Shown here one piece after another: positions 26,799-35,030 of a DNA stretch of 54,549 nucleotides (positions are counted from its first letter, which is position 1; each line of letters starts with the position of its first letter). The DNA is from Candidatus Rokubacteria bacterium GWA2_70_23 (GTDB lineage Bacteria; Methylomirabilota; Methylomirabilia; Rokubacteriales; CSP1-6): positions 1 through 54,549 of the forward strand of contig MGBT01000205.1 of assembly GCA_001788395.1 (NCBI GenBank), written 5' to 3'. The translations under genes were made by a program, and so were the position numbers. Under the pieces are notes generated by a model. The model was not told the DNA's origin, ran no database searches, and saw only the letters and a program-made list of their open reading frames with translations.

Positions 26799-26815
26799 AG
26801 TGTCATTTTGACGCT
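26799..26815. promoter_or_regulatory. Short palindrome upstream of the DUF4143-type gene
   Basis: AGTGTCA-TTT-TGACGCT, arms matching at 6 of 7 positions, 15 bases before the GTG start at 26831, in an AT-richer pocket. Its position and symmetry fit an operator for autoregulation of the inserted gene. Function is inferred only from placement. Confidence 0.4.
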
Positions 26816-26830
26816 ATGATCTGAACGATC

Positions 26831-28057
26831 GTGACAGGCTACCGTCGACGCGAGCTGGGAGCGGCCGTGCGCGCGGCGCTGGCGGAGATGCCGGTGGTGG
26901 TGGTCACCGGCCTCCGGCAGGCCGGCAAGAGCACCTTCCTGCAGCACGAGCCCGGGCTCGGCGGGCGCCTCTACCTGAGCCTCGACGAGTTCGCTCAGCT
27001 CGAGGCTGCCCGGCGGGACCCGGCGGCCTTCGTTCGCGGTGGGCCGCCCCTGACGATCGACGAGGCGCAGAAATGCCCGGAGCTGTTGACGGCGATCAAG
27101 CTGGAAGTGGACCGCGATCGCCGTCCGGGACGCTTCCTGCTGTCCGGCTCGGCGAATTTCGCGCTGCTCCGGGGCATCACCGAGAGCCTGGCCGGGAGGG
27201 CAGTGTACCTGACGCTCTGGCCGTTCACCCCGCGCGAGGCCGCGGGGGAGCTGCGCGCGGAGCCGTTCCTGAAGCGCTTCTTCGAGACGCAGCGCCTGCC
27301 CCGAGGGCAGACGTTCTCGCCGCTCGGCGACGCGGACGTCCTCCGCGGGGGCATGCCGGCCGTGTGCCTCGATCGGGCGCGAGATGCCGATCTCTGGTTC
27401 AGGGGGTACGAGCAGACGTACCTGGAGCGGGACGTGCGCGAGCTCGCCCGCGTCGCCGATCTCGTGTCCTTCCGCCAGCTCCTGCGCCTGGCCGCGCTCC
27501 GGACGGCCCAGGTCCTCAAGCTCTCGGAGCTGGCGCGTGACGCGAAGCTCGGCACCGCGACGGCGGGGCGCCAGCTGGGGCTCATGGAGACGTCTTTCGT
27601 GTTTCACCGGCTGGAGCCGTTCCTGGCCAACCGCGCAAGCCGGCTGATCAAGTCGCCCAAGCTCTACGTGAGCGACTCGGGGCTCGCCGCGCATCTCTGC
27701 GGGCTCTCGGTGCGGGAGCGCCTGGACGACCCGGCCCTCAGGGGCGCTCTGGTGGAGACCTACGCCGCGCAGAACATCCGCGCCACCATCGAGGCGCGGT
27801 GGCCGGAGGCCCGGCTCGCCTACTGGCACGTGCAGGGGCGCCACGAGGTGGACTTCGTCATCGAGACGGCGCGCGAGAGCCTGGCGGTCGAGGTGAAGGC
27901 GTCGAGCCGCTGGGACGAGCGCGACACCGCCGGGCTCCGCGCCTTCCTCGATCGGACACCGCGCTGCCGGGCCGCCATCCTGGCCTACGGCGGCACGTCC
28001 GCCGCCGCGCTCGGTCCGCGCCTCTTCGCGGTGCCGCTCGCCGCGGTGCTCGGCTGA
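26831..28057 (+). CDS. AAA ATPase with DUF4143-type C-terminal domain
   Basis: A 408-residue protein. The N-terminal ATPase half has Walker A GLRQAGKST (residues 27-35), Walker B PLTIDEAQ (73-80) and sensor-like LLSGSANF (103-110). The C-terminal half has YLERDVRELARVADLVSF, a winged-helix-like stretch (about 230-265) and a PD-(D/E)xK-nuclease-like core HEVDFVIE...AVEVKAS (Asp341, Glu354, Lys356). The family is common, mobile, and of uncertain function; defence or toxin-like roles have been proposed. It sits in the middle of an amino-acid transporter operon, separating the binding protein from its permeases, with its own palindrome upstream. That suggests insertion of a self-regulated cassette. 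Confidence 0.88.
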   Translation: MTGYRRRELGAAVRAALAEMPVVVVTGLRQAGKSTFLQHEPGLGGRLYLSLDEFAQLEAARRDPAAFVRGGPPLTIDEAQKCPELLTAIKLEVDRDRRPGRFLLSGSANFALLRGITESLAGRAVYLTLWPFTPREAAGELRAEPFLKRFFETQRLPRGQTFSPLGDADVLRGGMPAVCLDRARDADLWFRGYEQTYLERDVRELARVADLVSFRQLLRLAALRTAQVLKLSELARDAKLGTATAGRQLGLMETSFVFHRLEPFLANRASRLIKSPKLYVSDSGLAAHLCGLSVRERLDDPALRGALVETYAAQNIRATIEARWPEARLAYWHVQGRHEVDFVIETARESLAVEVKASSRWDERDTAGLRAFLDRTPRCRAAILAYGGTSAAALGPRLFAVPLAAVLG

Positions 28058-28082
28058 TGCCTCACCGGGAGCGGGCGTCCCC

Positions 28083-28808
28083 GTGAAGTATCAGTTCAAC
28101 TGGTCGGTGCTGTGGAGCGGGCAGTCGGGGCAATGGCTGCTCAGCGGCCTGATCCTCACCCTCGAGCTGTCGGTCCTGGCCTGGCTGATGGCCGTGGTGC
28201 TCGGCACCGTCGCGGGCGCCTTCCGGACGGCGCCCTGGAAGCCCCTGCGCGCGGTGGCGACGTTCTACGTCGAGTTCTTCCGGAACGTCCCGCTCCTCGT
28301 CTGGATGTTCTTCTGGTACTTCGGGGTGCCACCGCTCCTGCCGCGCGCCCTCCAGGACTGGGTCTTCGCCCACAGCCTCGAGTTCTGGGCGGCGGTCTGC
28401 GCGCTGGGAGTCTACAGCGGCGCGCGCTTCTCCGAGGTCCTCCGGTCCGGCATCCAGTCCATCCCGAGGACGCTGATCGAGGCCTCGGTGGCCTCCGGCC
28501 TCACCGTGGCCCAGGCCTATCGCCACGTGATCCTGCCCATCGCGCTCCGGCTCATCATTCCCCCGGCCACCAGCGAGTCGCTGAACCTGCTCAAGAACTC
28601 CTCGGTGGCGCTCACGATCAGCGTGGCGGAGCTGACGTTCCAGACGCGCCAGATCGAGACCTACACGGCCAAGGCCATCGAGGCGCTGACGGCCGGGACG
28701 CTGGTCTACCTCGTCCTGTGCGTGACCATCGCCTCCATCATGGGGTGGGTAGAGCGGCGGACGGCCATCCCCGGCCTCATCACCGGCGGCCGTGGGGAGA
28801 GCCGATGA
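28083..28808 (+). CDS. Polar amino-acid ABC transporter permease (GltJ-like)
   Basis: A 241-residue permease of the HisMQ type. It starts with KYQFNWSVLWSGQSGQWLLS, has FYVEFFRNVPLLVWMFFWYFG (about residues 61-81), and carries the EAA loop LIEASVASGLTVAQAYRHVIL (about residues 138-158). It is encoded 25 bases after the DUF4143-type gene and pairs with the permease at 28932. Five helices are visible, as usual. Confidence 0.92.
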   Translation: MKYQFNWSVLWSGQSGQWLLSGLILTLELSVLAWLMAVVLGTVAGAFRTAPWKPLRAVATFYVEFFRNVPLLVWMFFWYFGVPPLLPRALQDWVFAHSLEFWAAVCALGVYSGARFSEVLRSGIQSIPRTLIEASVASGLTVAQAYRHVILPIALRLIIPPATSESLNLLKNSSVALTISVAELTFQTRQIETYTAKAIEALTAGTLVYLVLCVTIASIMGWVERRTAIPGLITGGRGESR

Positions 28809-28833
28809 GTCTCGCGCGGAGGCCGGGCGCTCG

Positions 28834-28929
28834 GCGCGGGCGGACGGCAGTCCGGGTGCCCGCGTGATGGGGAGGGGACGAGCGGAGCGAGTCGCAGGGC
28901 GCGGGCGGACGACAGTCCGGGTGCCCGCG
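28834..28929 (+). repeat. Two tandem 31-bp GC-rich hairpin repeats
   Basis: Copies at 28834-28864 and 28899-28929 differ at one position and are 65 bp apart. Each contains inverted CGCGGGC/GCCCGCG ends and an inner GGAC/GTCC, so each can fold on itself. They fill the 123-base gap between the permease genes, and the second copy ends two bases before the ATG at 28932. They may be RNA processing or attenuation elements, or a dispersed repeat. Confidence 0.75.
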
Positions 28930-28931
28930 CC

Positions 28932-29615
28932 ATGGTAATGCTGGACTTCGGGGTTGTCTGGCGCAACCTGCCGTTCCTGCTGATCCAGGGGTTCCTCGGA
29001 TTCGGCAACTTCGTGGGCGGGACGCTGCGGCTGGCCATCCCCGCCATCGTGCTGGGCTTCGTCCTCGGCATCTTCATCGGCCTCGGCCGGCTCGCCCCGC
29101 AGGCGTGGATCCGCCTCCCCGCCACCCTCTACGTGGAGTTCTTCCGGGGCGTGCCGCTGGTCATGGTGATCTTCTGGATGTGGTTCATCATGCCCATCGT
29201 GCTGCAGACGGCCATCCCGGAGTTCGGGGTGGCCCTGGCGGCCTTCGTCATCTTCGAGGCCGCCTATCTCGGGGAGATCGTGCGGGCCGGCATCCAGTCG
29301 GTGCCCCGCGGACAGGTGGAGGCGGCGACGGCCGTGGGACTCACGGGCGCGCAGACCATGCGGCACGTCGTCCTCCCCCAGGCGCTGAAGAACATGATCC
29401 CGTCGCTCGTCACCCAGTTCATCGTCCTCTTCAAGGACACATCATTGGCCTCCATCATCGGCTTCATGGACCTCACGAAGGCCGCCCAGGTGGTCAACAA
29501 CCGGGAGATCCGCCCCTTCGAGCTGTACCTCTTCATCGCCGTCATCTACTGGGTGTGCACCTACTCCATGTCGCGCTACGCCCGTCATCTGGAGAGGAGG
29601 CTGGGCCCTGCTTGA
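28932..29615 (+). CDS. Polar amino-acid ABC transporter permease (GltK-like)
   Basis: A 227-residue HisMQ-type permease with LYVEFFRGVPLVMVIFWMWF (about residues 67-86) and the EAA loop QVEAATAVGLTGAQTMRHVVL. It completes the importer with the ATPase at 25030, the binding protein at 25894 and the permease at 28083. No ribosome-binding site precedes the ATG; a hairpin repeat occupies that space, and ATG 28938 is a second candidate start. Expression may depend on unfolding of that region. Confidence 0.92.
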   Translation: MVMLDFGVVWRNLPFLLIQGFLGFGNFVGGTLRLAIPAIVLGFVLGIFIGLGRLAPQAWIRLPATLYVEFFRGVPLVMVIFWMWFIMPIVLQTAIPEFGVALAAFVIFEAAYLGEIVRAGIQSVPRGQVEAATAVGLTGAQTMRHVVLPQALKNMIPSLVTQFIVLFKDTSLASIIGFMDLTKAAQVVNNREIRPFELYLFIAVIYWVCTYSMSRYARHLERRLGPA

Positions 29616-29625
29616 CACCGGCGCG

Positions 29626-30573
29626 GTGCCGCGACGTCGGCTCTTCTTCCACGGCGGCGGTGGCTCGCTGTTCGGCATCTACATCGTCAACGTCCTGTTC
29701 ACGCTGGTGACGCTGGGCGTCTATTACTTCTGGGCGAAGGTGCGTGTCCGGAGGTACGTGCTGAGCCAGTCGGAGATCGAGGGCGACCGCTTCGCCTATC
29801 ACGGGACCGGGCGGGAGCTCCTGATCGGCTTCCTCAAGGCCATGCTCTTCTTCGTCGTTCCAGTCATCGTGCTCACGGTCGTGCGCGACGTCCTCGATGT
29901 CTGGATCGGGCTCAAGGTGCTGGCGGGCCTGCTGATGTACCTCCTGCTCGTGGTCTTCATCCCGCTGGCGACGGTGGGGGCCCGCCGCTACCGGCTGAGC
30001 CGCTCCTCGTGGCGGGGGATCCGCTTTTCGTTCCGCGGCCGGGCGCGGGACTTCGTGAAGATCTTCGTCGTGGGGTCGGTGGCGAGCTCCTTCACCTTCG
30101 GCCTCTACTACCCGTTCTTCGACACCCAGCGCCACGCGTTCATGACTGCCAACTCCTGGTTCGGCACCCGGCGCTTCGACTTCGACGGTGCCGGCCGGGC
30201 CCTGTTCGGGCCTTTCCTCCTGACGCTCCTGCTGACGCCCTTCACGCTGGGGCTCATCTGGTTCTGGTACCTGGCGCGGAAGCGGCGCTACTTCTGGGGG
30301 CACACCTGTTTTGGCGCGGCGCGCTTCCGCTCCACGGTGACGGGCTGGCCGCTCCTCCGGTTGATGGCAGGCAATCTCCTCTTGCTTGTTCTGACGCTGG
30401 GGCTCGCCTGGCCCTGGGCCAGGGTGCGGAGCGTCCGGTTCGCCTTCCGCTACCTGACGCTCGAGGGGCCGCTGGATCTGGACGCCATCCAGCAGGACGC
30501 GCGGGCAGCCTCGGCGACGGGAGAGGGGCTCGCCGGCCTGCTGGACGTGGGGGGCGGTTTTGACCTCGGCTAG
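29626..30573 (+). CDS. DUF898 (YjgN-like) membrane protein
   Basis: A 315-residue polytopic membrane protein of the YjgN/DUF898 family. It starts with FFHGGGGSLFGIYIVNVLFT, the family's opening, and contains internal repeats of the form LGVYYFWAKVRVRRY, FGLYYPFFDTQRHAF and LGLIWFWYLARKRRYFW. About six to eight membrane helices are visible. Its function is unknown. Its end overlaps the M48 protease gene by 14 bases; DUF898 and M48 proteins are often encoded together, which points to a joint envelope role. Confidence 0.88.
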   Translation: MPRRRLFFHGGGGSLFGIYIVNVLFTLVTLGVYYFWAKVRVRRYVLSQSEIEGDRFAYHGTGRELLIGFLKAMLFFVVPVIVLTVVRDVLDVWIGLKVLAGLLMYLLLVVFIPLATVGARRYRLSRSSWRGIRFSFRGRARDFVKIFVVGSVASSFTFGLYYPFFDTQRHAFMTANSWFGTRRFDFDGAGRALFGPFLLTLLLTPFTLGLIWFWYLARKRRYFWGHTCFGAARFRSTVTGWPLLRLMAGNLLLLVLTLGLAWPWARVRSVRFAFRYLTLEGPLDLDAIQQDARAASATGEGLAGLLDVGGGFDLG

Positions 30574-31675
30574 CGTCAGGAGCGACTGGGAGGGCGTGTA
30601 CCTGGACGGGCGGACGCCCGCGCGCCAGCGGGCGCAGATCCGGCTGATGCGCGGCGGGCTCGAGGTGAGCACCGAGAGCGGCGCGACGCTCTGGTGGCCT
30701 TACGGCGAGGTCCGTCAGACCCAGGGCTCCTACGCAGGAGAAGAGGTGCGGCTCGAGCGAGGTGGGGACTTGCCCGAGGCCCTGCTGGTGGCGGATGCCG
30801 ACTTCCTGGCGAGTCTTCACGGGATCTCCCCGGAGGTCGCGTCGCGCTTCCACGATCCCGGCCGTCGCCGCAGGCGCGTGGCGCTCACGGTTCTTGCGGC
30901 CCTCGCGGTGGTCGCCATCGCGGCGGGGCTCTATCTCTGGGGCATCCCTGCCGCGGCGGCCGTGGCGGCCGCGCGCGTGCCCGTCTCCTGGGAGGAGCGC
31001 TTCGGCCGTTCGATCGTGGAGCATCTGGTGCCGGCGGGGAAGGCGTGCGCCGAGCCGACGCGCCAGCGAATCATCGACGACATGGTCAAGGTCGTGATCG
31101 CGCCGCTCCCCCGGACACCCTACACGTTCCGCGTCACCGTGGTGGACGATCCGACGGTCAACGCTCTCGCGGCGCCCGGGGGCTTCATCGTGGTCTTCCG
31201 GGGGCTCCTCGAGGAGACGCGCACGCCCGAGGAGCTGGCGGGAGTGCTGGCCCACGAGATCGAGCACGTGCTGCAGCGCCACGCCACGAAGGCACTGGTC
31301 CAGCATGTGTCCACCGGGCTTCTCTTCACGGCTCTCACGGGGGACGTGAGCGGCGTCATGGCCTACGGGCTCGAGAGCGCCCGCGTGCTGGGCACGCTGC
31401 GCTATAGCCGCGCCGCGGAGGAGGAAGCCGACGCCGGGGGCATGCGGCTCCTGCTCGCGGCCCGCATCGATCCCGCGGGCATGATCGCGTTCTTCGAGGG
31501 GATGGAGAAGCGGCGCGGCGAGGCGGGGCCGCTGCTCAAGTACCTCTCGACCCACCCGGCTCCGGAGGAGCGGGTCGCCCGGCTCACGCGGCTCGCCCGC
31601 GCGCCGGTGCCGGCGCCCTCACGGAAGCTCCTCGACGGCTACGACTGGGCCGACATCCGGCGCATCTGCGGCTAG
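30560..31675 (+). CDS. M48-family metalloprotease
   Basis: A 371-residue membrane-anchored zinc protease. A soluble N-terminal domain (residues 1-100) precedes one membrane helix (about 107-130), followed by the M48 catalytic domain with HEIEH (residues 232-236) and the downstream glutamate region AAEEEADAGG. The start is a TTG at 30560 overlapping the DUF898 gene; alternatives further in would lose the N-terminal domain. It is expected to face the periplasm and may process misfolded or specific envelope proteins. Its TAG shares CTAG with the stop of the convergent reductase gene. Confidence 0.9.
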   Translation: MTSASVRSDWEGVYLDGRTPARQRAQIRLMRGGLEVSTESGATLWWPYGEVRQTQGSYAGEEVRLERGGDLPEALLVADADFLASLHGISPEVASRFHDPGRRRRRVALTVLAALAVVAIAAGLYLWGIPAAAAVAAARVPVSWEERFGRSIVEHLVPAGKACAEPTRQRIIDDMVKVVIAPLPRTPYTFRVTVVDDPTVNALAAPGGFIVVFRGLLEETRTPEELAGVLAHEIEHVLQRHATKALVQHVSTGLLFTALTGDVSGVMAYGLESARVLGTLRYSRAAEEEADAGGMRLLLAARIDPAGMIAFFEGMEKRRGEAGPLLKYLSTHPAPEERVARLTRLARAPVPAPSRKLLDGYDWADIRRICG

Positions 31676-33072
31676 CGGCCGAGGGCCTCCAGCATCTCCT
31701 CCACCCGCGTGAACTTGACGCGCGGCCGGCCCACGGCCCGGCCGCGACCCACCTCCAGCTCGTTGAGCCTGAGCCAGCCCTGGAACGAGAAGAATCGCGG
31801 CTGGCGCTCCCGGATGAGCCGCTCGGCGGCCTCGGCGCTGGGCGCGGCGGGATGGAGCGTGAGCCCCTGCGCCAGGTCCTCGACCATGCAGGCCACGGTC
31901 TCGGCGGCATCCGGTTTGTTGGTGCCGATGACGCCGGTGGGCCCGCGCTTGATCCAGCCGCCGGTGTACTCGCCAACGAGCGGCTGCTTCGTGCCGGGGT
32001 CGAGGACCCGCCCCTTCTCGTTGAGGATGACTCCCCAGCTCTCGTTGAAGGGCACGCCCGGGAGCGGCACTCCCCGGTAGCCCACCGAGCGGAAAACCAG
32101 CCCCACCGGGAGCTCCTCGATCTCGCCGGTCGGCTTCGGCTGCAGCGTCCCGGTCGCCGTGGCCCGGAGCGTGTTCTTCACGAGGCGCATGGCCACCACC
32201 TCGCCGGCGCTGTTGCCGATGAGCTCCACAGGAGAGACCAGGAAGCGCACCGTGAGCATCCGCGTCTTGCCGCTGGGCTTCCGCAGCGCGTAGGCCTGGA
32301 GGATCTCCACCTTCTTGGTCGTGGCGCGATCCGGGTTGCGCTCGAGGGCCGCGCGGCTCAGCTCGTCCAGCGTGACCTCCTCGGGGCGCACGCCGATGTC
32401 GGCGTCGGCCAGCTCCCCCAGCTCCTTGATCTCGGGGTTGGTGAACGCCGCCTGGGCGGGGCCCCGCCGGCCGAGGAGGTAGACCTCCTTGATGCGGCTC
32501 TTGCGCAGCGCCTCGAGGGCGTGGTCGGCGATGTCGGTGGCCAGCAGCTCATCATGCGTGCGGCAGAGGATCCGCGCCACGTCCACCGCCACGTTCCCGA
32601 CGCCCACCACCGCCGCCCGCTCCTGCGACAGATCGAACGGCAGATCGCGGTAGTCGGGATGCCCGTTGTACCAGGCCACGAACTCGGTGGCCGGGTGGCT
32701 GCCCGCGAGGTCCTCGCCCGGGATCCCCATGCGCCGGTCGGTCTGGGCGCCGGTGCAGTAGAAGAGCTGGTGGTAGTGCTGCCGGAGGTCGGCCACCGTC
32801 ACGTGCGTCCCGAGCTCGACTCCGCCGAAGAAGCGGAAGCGCGGGTGGGCGGCCACCTTCTCGAAGGCGGCCGTGACGGACTTGATCTTCTGGTGATCCG
32901 GCGCCACCCCGGCGCGCACCAGGCCGTAGGGAGTCGGCAGGCGGTCGAACATGTCGACCTCGGCGACAAGCCCCGCCTGCTTGAGCAGCTGGTCGGTGGC
33001 GTAGAACCCCGTGGGGCCGGCGCCGACGACGGCGACACGGAGCGGGCGAGCCTCGGTTCCGGGTTGGGTCAT
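31672..33072 (-). CDS. FAD-dependent ferredoxin-NADP reductase-like protein (FprA/adrenodoxin-reductase type)
   Basis: A 466-residue two-nucleotide-fold flavoprotein. It has the FAD motif VAVVGAGPTGFYATDQLL (about residues 12-29), PYGLVRAGVAPDHQKIK, the NADP motif VGVGNVAVDVARIL (about residues 157-170), and a C-terminal GWIKRGPTGVIGTNKPDA (about residue 365) characteristic of this class. It would shuttle electrons between NADPH and a ferredoxin. It lies 10 bases after the CBS gene on the same strand and is convergent with the protease gene. It might support the acyl-CoA or F420-related redox enzymes nearby, but no ferredoxin gene is seen. Confidence 0.92.
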   Translation of the reverse strand: MTQPGTEARPLRVAVVGAGPTGFYATDQLLKQAGLVAEVDMFDRLPTPYGLVRAGVAPDHQKIKSVTAAFEKVAAHPRFRFFGGVELGTHVTVADLRQHYHQLFYCTGAQTDRRMGIPGEDLAGSHPATEFVAWYNGHPDYRDLPFDLSQERAAVVGVGNVAVDVARILCRTHDELLATDIADHALEALRKSRIKEVYLLGRRGPAQAAFTNPEIKELGELADADIGVRPEEVTLDELSRAALERNPDRATTKKVEILQAYALRKPSGKTRMLTVRFLVSPVELIGNSAGEVVAMRLVKNTLRATATGTLQPKPTGEIEELPVGLVFRSVGYRGVPLPGVPFNESWGVILNEKGRVLDPGTKQPLVGEYTGGWIKRGPTGVIGTNKPDAAETVACMVEDLAQGLTLHPAAPSAEAAERLIRERQPRFFSFQGWLRLNELEVGRGRAVGRPRVKFTRVEEMLEALGR

Positions 33073-33082
33073 CGATCCCCTC

Positions 33083-33517
33083 TCAGGTCTTGTTGGCCAG
33101 GAGCTGGGTCTGCATGGTCTCCAGCTCTCCCAGGTACTCGTCGCGCTGCGCCTTCACCAGATCGCCGATCGAGACGATCCCCACCAGCGCTCCCTGGTCC
33201 ATCACCGGCACGTGGCGGATCCGCCGCTCGGTCATGGTGTGTGCGACGGCCTGCACGTCGTCCTGCGGCGCGCCGATGACCACATTGCGCGTCATGAGCG
33301 CGCTCACGGGCTGGGCAAACACGCCCTCATTCCTCGCCGCCTCGCGCACGATGTCGCGCTCCGAGAGGATCCCCACCGGCTGCTGCCGGTTGTCCACCAC
33401 GATCAGGGCGCCGATGTTGTGCTGGGCGAGGAGGCCGAGCGCCTGCCGGATGCTGTCCTCCGGCCCGATCGTGACCACCCCGCGGCCTTTCCCAGCCAGC
33501 AGATGTGCGATGTTCAT
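33083..33517 (-). CDS. CBS-domain protein (two CBS repeats)
   Basis: A 144-residue protein made of a CBS pair. The first repeat is around residues 10-60 (GPEDSIRQALGLLAQHNIGALIVVD), and the second around 75-125 (APQDDVQAVAHTMTERRIRHVPVMD). Such stand-alone pairs bind adenine nucleotides and act as energy sensors. The ATG at 33517 has a strong GGAGGAGGG site and overlaps the stop of the GIY-YIG gene. It is a likely regulator of an unknown partner. Confidence 0.92.
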   Translation of the reverse strand: MNIAHLLAGKGRGVVTIGPEDSIRQALGLLAQHNIGALIVVDNRQQPVGILSERDIVREAARNEGVFAQPVSALMTRNVVIGAPQDDVQAVAHTMTERRIRHVPVMDQGALVGIVSIGDLVKAQRDEYLGELETMQTQLLANKT

Positions 33518-33831
33518 GGCACCCTCCTCCTGGGGAGCCGGCGGGCCCCCTCCGGTCCAGTTCCTCGATTGCGCGAGCCGTGCCTGTCCGATACGGATCC
33601 GACGATAGCAAACTTCTGCGCGCGCGTCAGCGCCTTGATGCGGCGCTCTTCCCTGAGCGCGCGACTCCAGGAGCGGACCCGGCGCGTCCAGACGAGGGTG
33701 ACCGGCAGCCGCGAGCGCGTGTAGCGCGAGGCGCGCCCGCTCGCGTGCTGCGCGAGGCGGCGGGCGACATCCTTCGCGCTCCCCGTGTAGAGCGACCCGT
33801 CCCGGCACCGCAGGATGTAGACGAAGGGCAC
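33514..33831 (-). CDS. GIY-YIG nuclease-family protein
   Basis: A 105-residue protein starting MPFVYILRCRDGSLYTGSAKD, with the GIY-YIG motif in the form VYIL...LYTG, then HASGRASRYTRSRLPVTLVW and a final KALTRAQKFAIV. This is the UPF0213/YhbQ-like small domain. The last 25 residues are rich in Arg and Gly and lie beyond the usual end. It overlaps the CBS gene by four bases. A DNA-nuclease function is possible but unproven for this subgroup. Confidence 0.87.
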   Translation of the reverse strand: MPFVYILRCRDGSLYTGSAKDVARRLAQHASGRASRYTRSRLPVTLVWTRRVRSWSRALREERRIKALTRAQKFAIVGSVSDRHGSRNRGTGPEGARRLPRRRVP

Positions 33832-33887
33832 GGCGGATTATGGCGTCCGGCAGTGGCGGGGGCGAGGCGGGGGGCCGGCGCCGGGAA

Positions 33888-34193
33888 TCACTGCGGCAGG
33901 GCGAGGGCGAAACGGAGGGCCCGGTCGATGGCAGCCACCTTCTCGAGGGACAGGGCAACCACGCGAGCGGTCAGCGCCCGTTTCGGGATGGTCGTGATGG
34001 CGTCGAGGTTCGCCACGCAGCGCTTCGGCAACCCCTCGTCCGGGCCGAGCGGCGCCTCGGTGGGAATCCGCCGGACTCGGGTGGTCACAGGCGCGATGGT
34101 GACGAGGTCCCGAACGAGATAGGCCTCGTTCCGTGGGCGCTTGAGCGCCGCCAGCCCGCGGCGCGAGACCACGGTGATCGGGGCCCCTCCCAC
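33888..34193 (-). CDS. PemK/MazF-like toxin, N-terminus apparently missing
   Basis: A 101-residue MazF-type mRNA-interferase homologue. Family features are APITVVSRRGLAA, LVTIAPVTTRVRRIPTEAPLG, LPKRCVANLDAITTIPKRAL and the closing KVAAIDRALRFAL. The normal N-terminal strand (a R-R-G-E-V-W type stretch of about 20 residues) is not in this frame. The preceding bases encode an Arg-rich sequence in another frame, suggesting a small deletion or frameshift. The GTG at 34193 is simply the first available start. No MazE-type antitoxin lies directly upstream; instead there is a nucleotidyltransferase gene. Toxicity is doubtful. Confidence 0.72.
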   Translation of the reverse strand: MGGAPITVVSRRGLAALKRPRNEAYLVRDLVTIAPVTTRVRRIPTEAPLGPDEGLPKRCVANLDAITTIPKRALTARVVALSLEKVAAIDRALRFALALPQ

Positions 34194-34244
34194 TGCGCGG
34201 TCTCACGGCCCGACCAGGCCTGGGCAGGACGACGACGCGCGGGG

Positions 34245-34793
34245 TCAGCCCCCGCTGTCGCCCGGGCCGCCGACGACACGAGCCCACAGCGTCCGGCACT
34301 CGCGGGGCAGGGCGGAGAGGCGGCTCTCGACGGCCGCCACGGTGGCGGCGCGCTCCGCGTCGTCGAGCAGCTGGTGGATGTCCCAGGCGTCCTGGGGCCC
34401 CCCCGCGTAGAGCTTGAGGAGGATCAGGTCGGCTCGGCCCGCGACCGGCACGGCCGTTCCCTCGATCGCGGCCTCGGCGGCGCGGCTCGCAATCCCCGCC
34501 TGCCAGGCGCTCTTTCCGACGACCACATCGAGGGGCGGCTCCGTCGCTCTTGAGAGCCTCACCACTCCCGCGAGCGGGTCGTCGGCATCGCCCCTTCGGA
34601 TGCTCACCAGAGCACCGGCAGCCCGGAGGCTCTCCCAGTACGCCTCGGACAGGCAGGCCTGGTCGACGACCAGGAGATCGAGGTCGCCGGTGGCGCGACT
34701 CACGCCGTGCACCGCCATGGCCGCGGCGCCGATCACCGCGAAGGACGTCCCGCGCGCGCGCAGCAGGGCCGCCGCCGCCGGAAGCCGGCTCAC
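34245..34793 (-). CDS. Nucleotidyltransferase-fold protein (AbiEii/MNT-like)
   Basis: A 182-residue protein with the polymerase-beta nucleotidyltransferase pattern: FAVIGAAAMAVHGVSRATGDLDLLV (about residues 18-42, G-S/A...D-L-D), then VVRLSRATEPPLDVVVG (second Asp) and ADLILLKLYAGGPQDAWDIHQ (about residue 121). Such proteins occur as toxins of two-gene systems. It overlaps by four bases a small upstream gene, a usual arrangement for a paired antitoxin. The target is unknown. Confidence 0.82.
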   Translation of the reverse strand: MSRLPAAAALLRARGTSFAVIGAAAMAVHGVSRATGDLDLLVVDQACLSEAYWESLRAAGALVSIRRGDADDPLAGVVRLSRATEPPLDVVVGKSAWQAGIASRAAEAAIEGTAVPVAGRADLILLKLYAGGPQDAWDIHQLLDDAERAATVAAVESRLSALPRECRTLWARVVGGPGDSGG

Positions 34794-35017
34794 GCCAGCA
34801 ACGCGTCGATGCAGCCAGAGCGCCGCCGGCCGCGCTGACGCTGGCGGTCCAGGAGCCGTCTCGCCTCGGCACGGGGGAGCGGCGGCCGCCGGGCCGCGCG
34901 GAAGATCTCCAGATCGCGCTCCCCCAGAGCCAGCGCGAGAGCGACGCGCTCGGCGGCGCTGAGCGCGCGGAGCGCTTGGCGGTCCTCGGCGCGAAGCTCG
35001 TCGGCTACGCTGCGCAT
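34790..35017 (-). CDS. Small partner protein of nucleotidyltransferase
   Basis: A 75-residue charged, helical protein (LRALSAAERVALALALGERDLEIFRAA) with an Arg-rich C-terminus. No named domain was recognised, though sequences with the AERV.LAL.LGE..L core commonly precede nucleotidyltransferase genes. Its stop overlaps the next ATG. It would be the antitoxin or regulatory partner if the pair is a toxin-antitoxin unit. It follows the acyl-CoA ligase gene's 3' side on the same strand only by position; no shared function is implied. Confidence 0.65.
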   Translation of the reverse strand: MRSVADELRAEDRQALRALSAAERVALALALGERDLEIFRAARRPPLPRAEARRLLDRQRQRGRRRSGCIDALLA

Positions 35018-35030
35018 CCGGTCCCCGTGT

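Noticed and set aside
34085-34279. Minus-strand frame overlapping the MazF-like gene
   Set aside because: Out of frame with the recognisable toxin sequence; could contain leftover N-terminal bases but not a separate protein.
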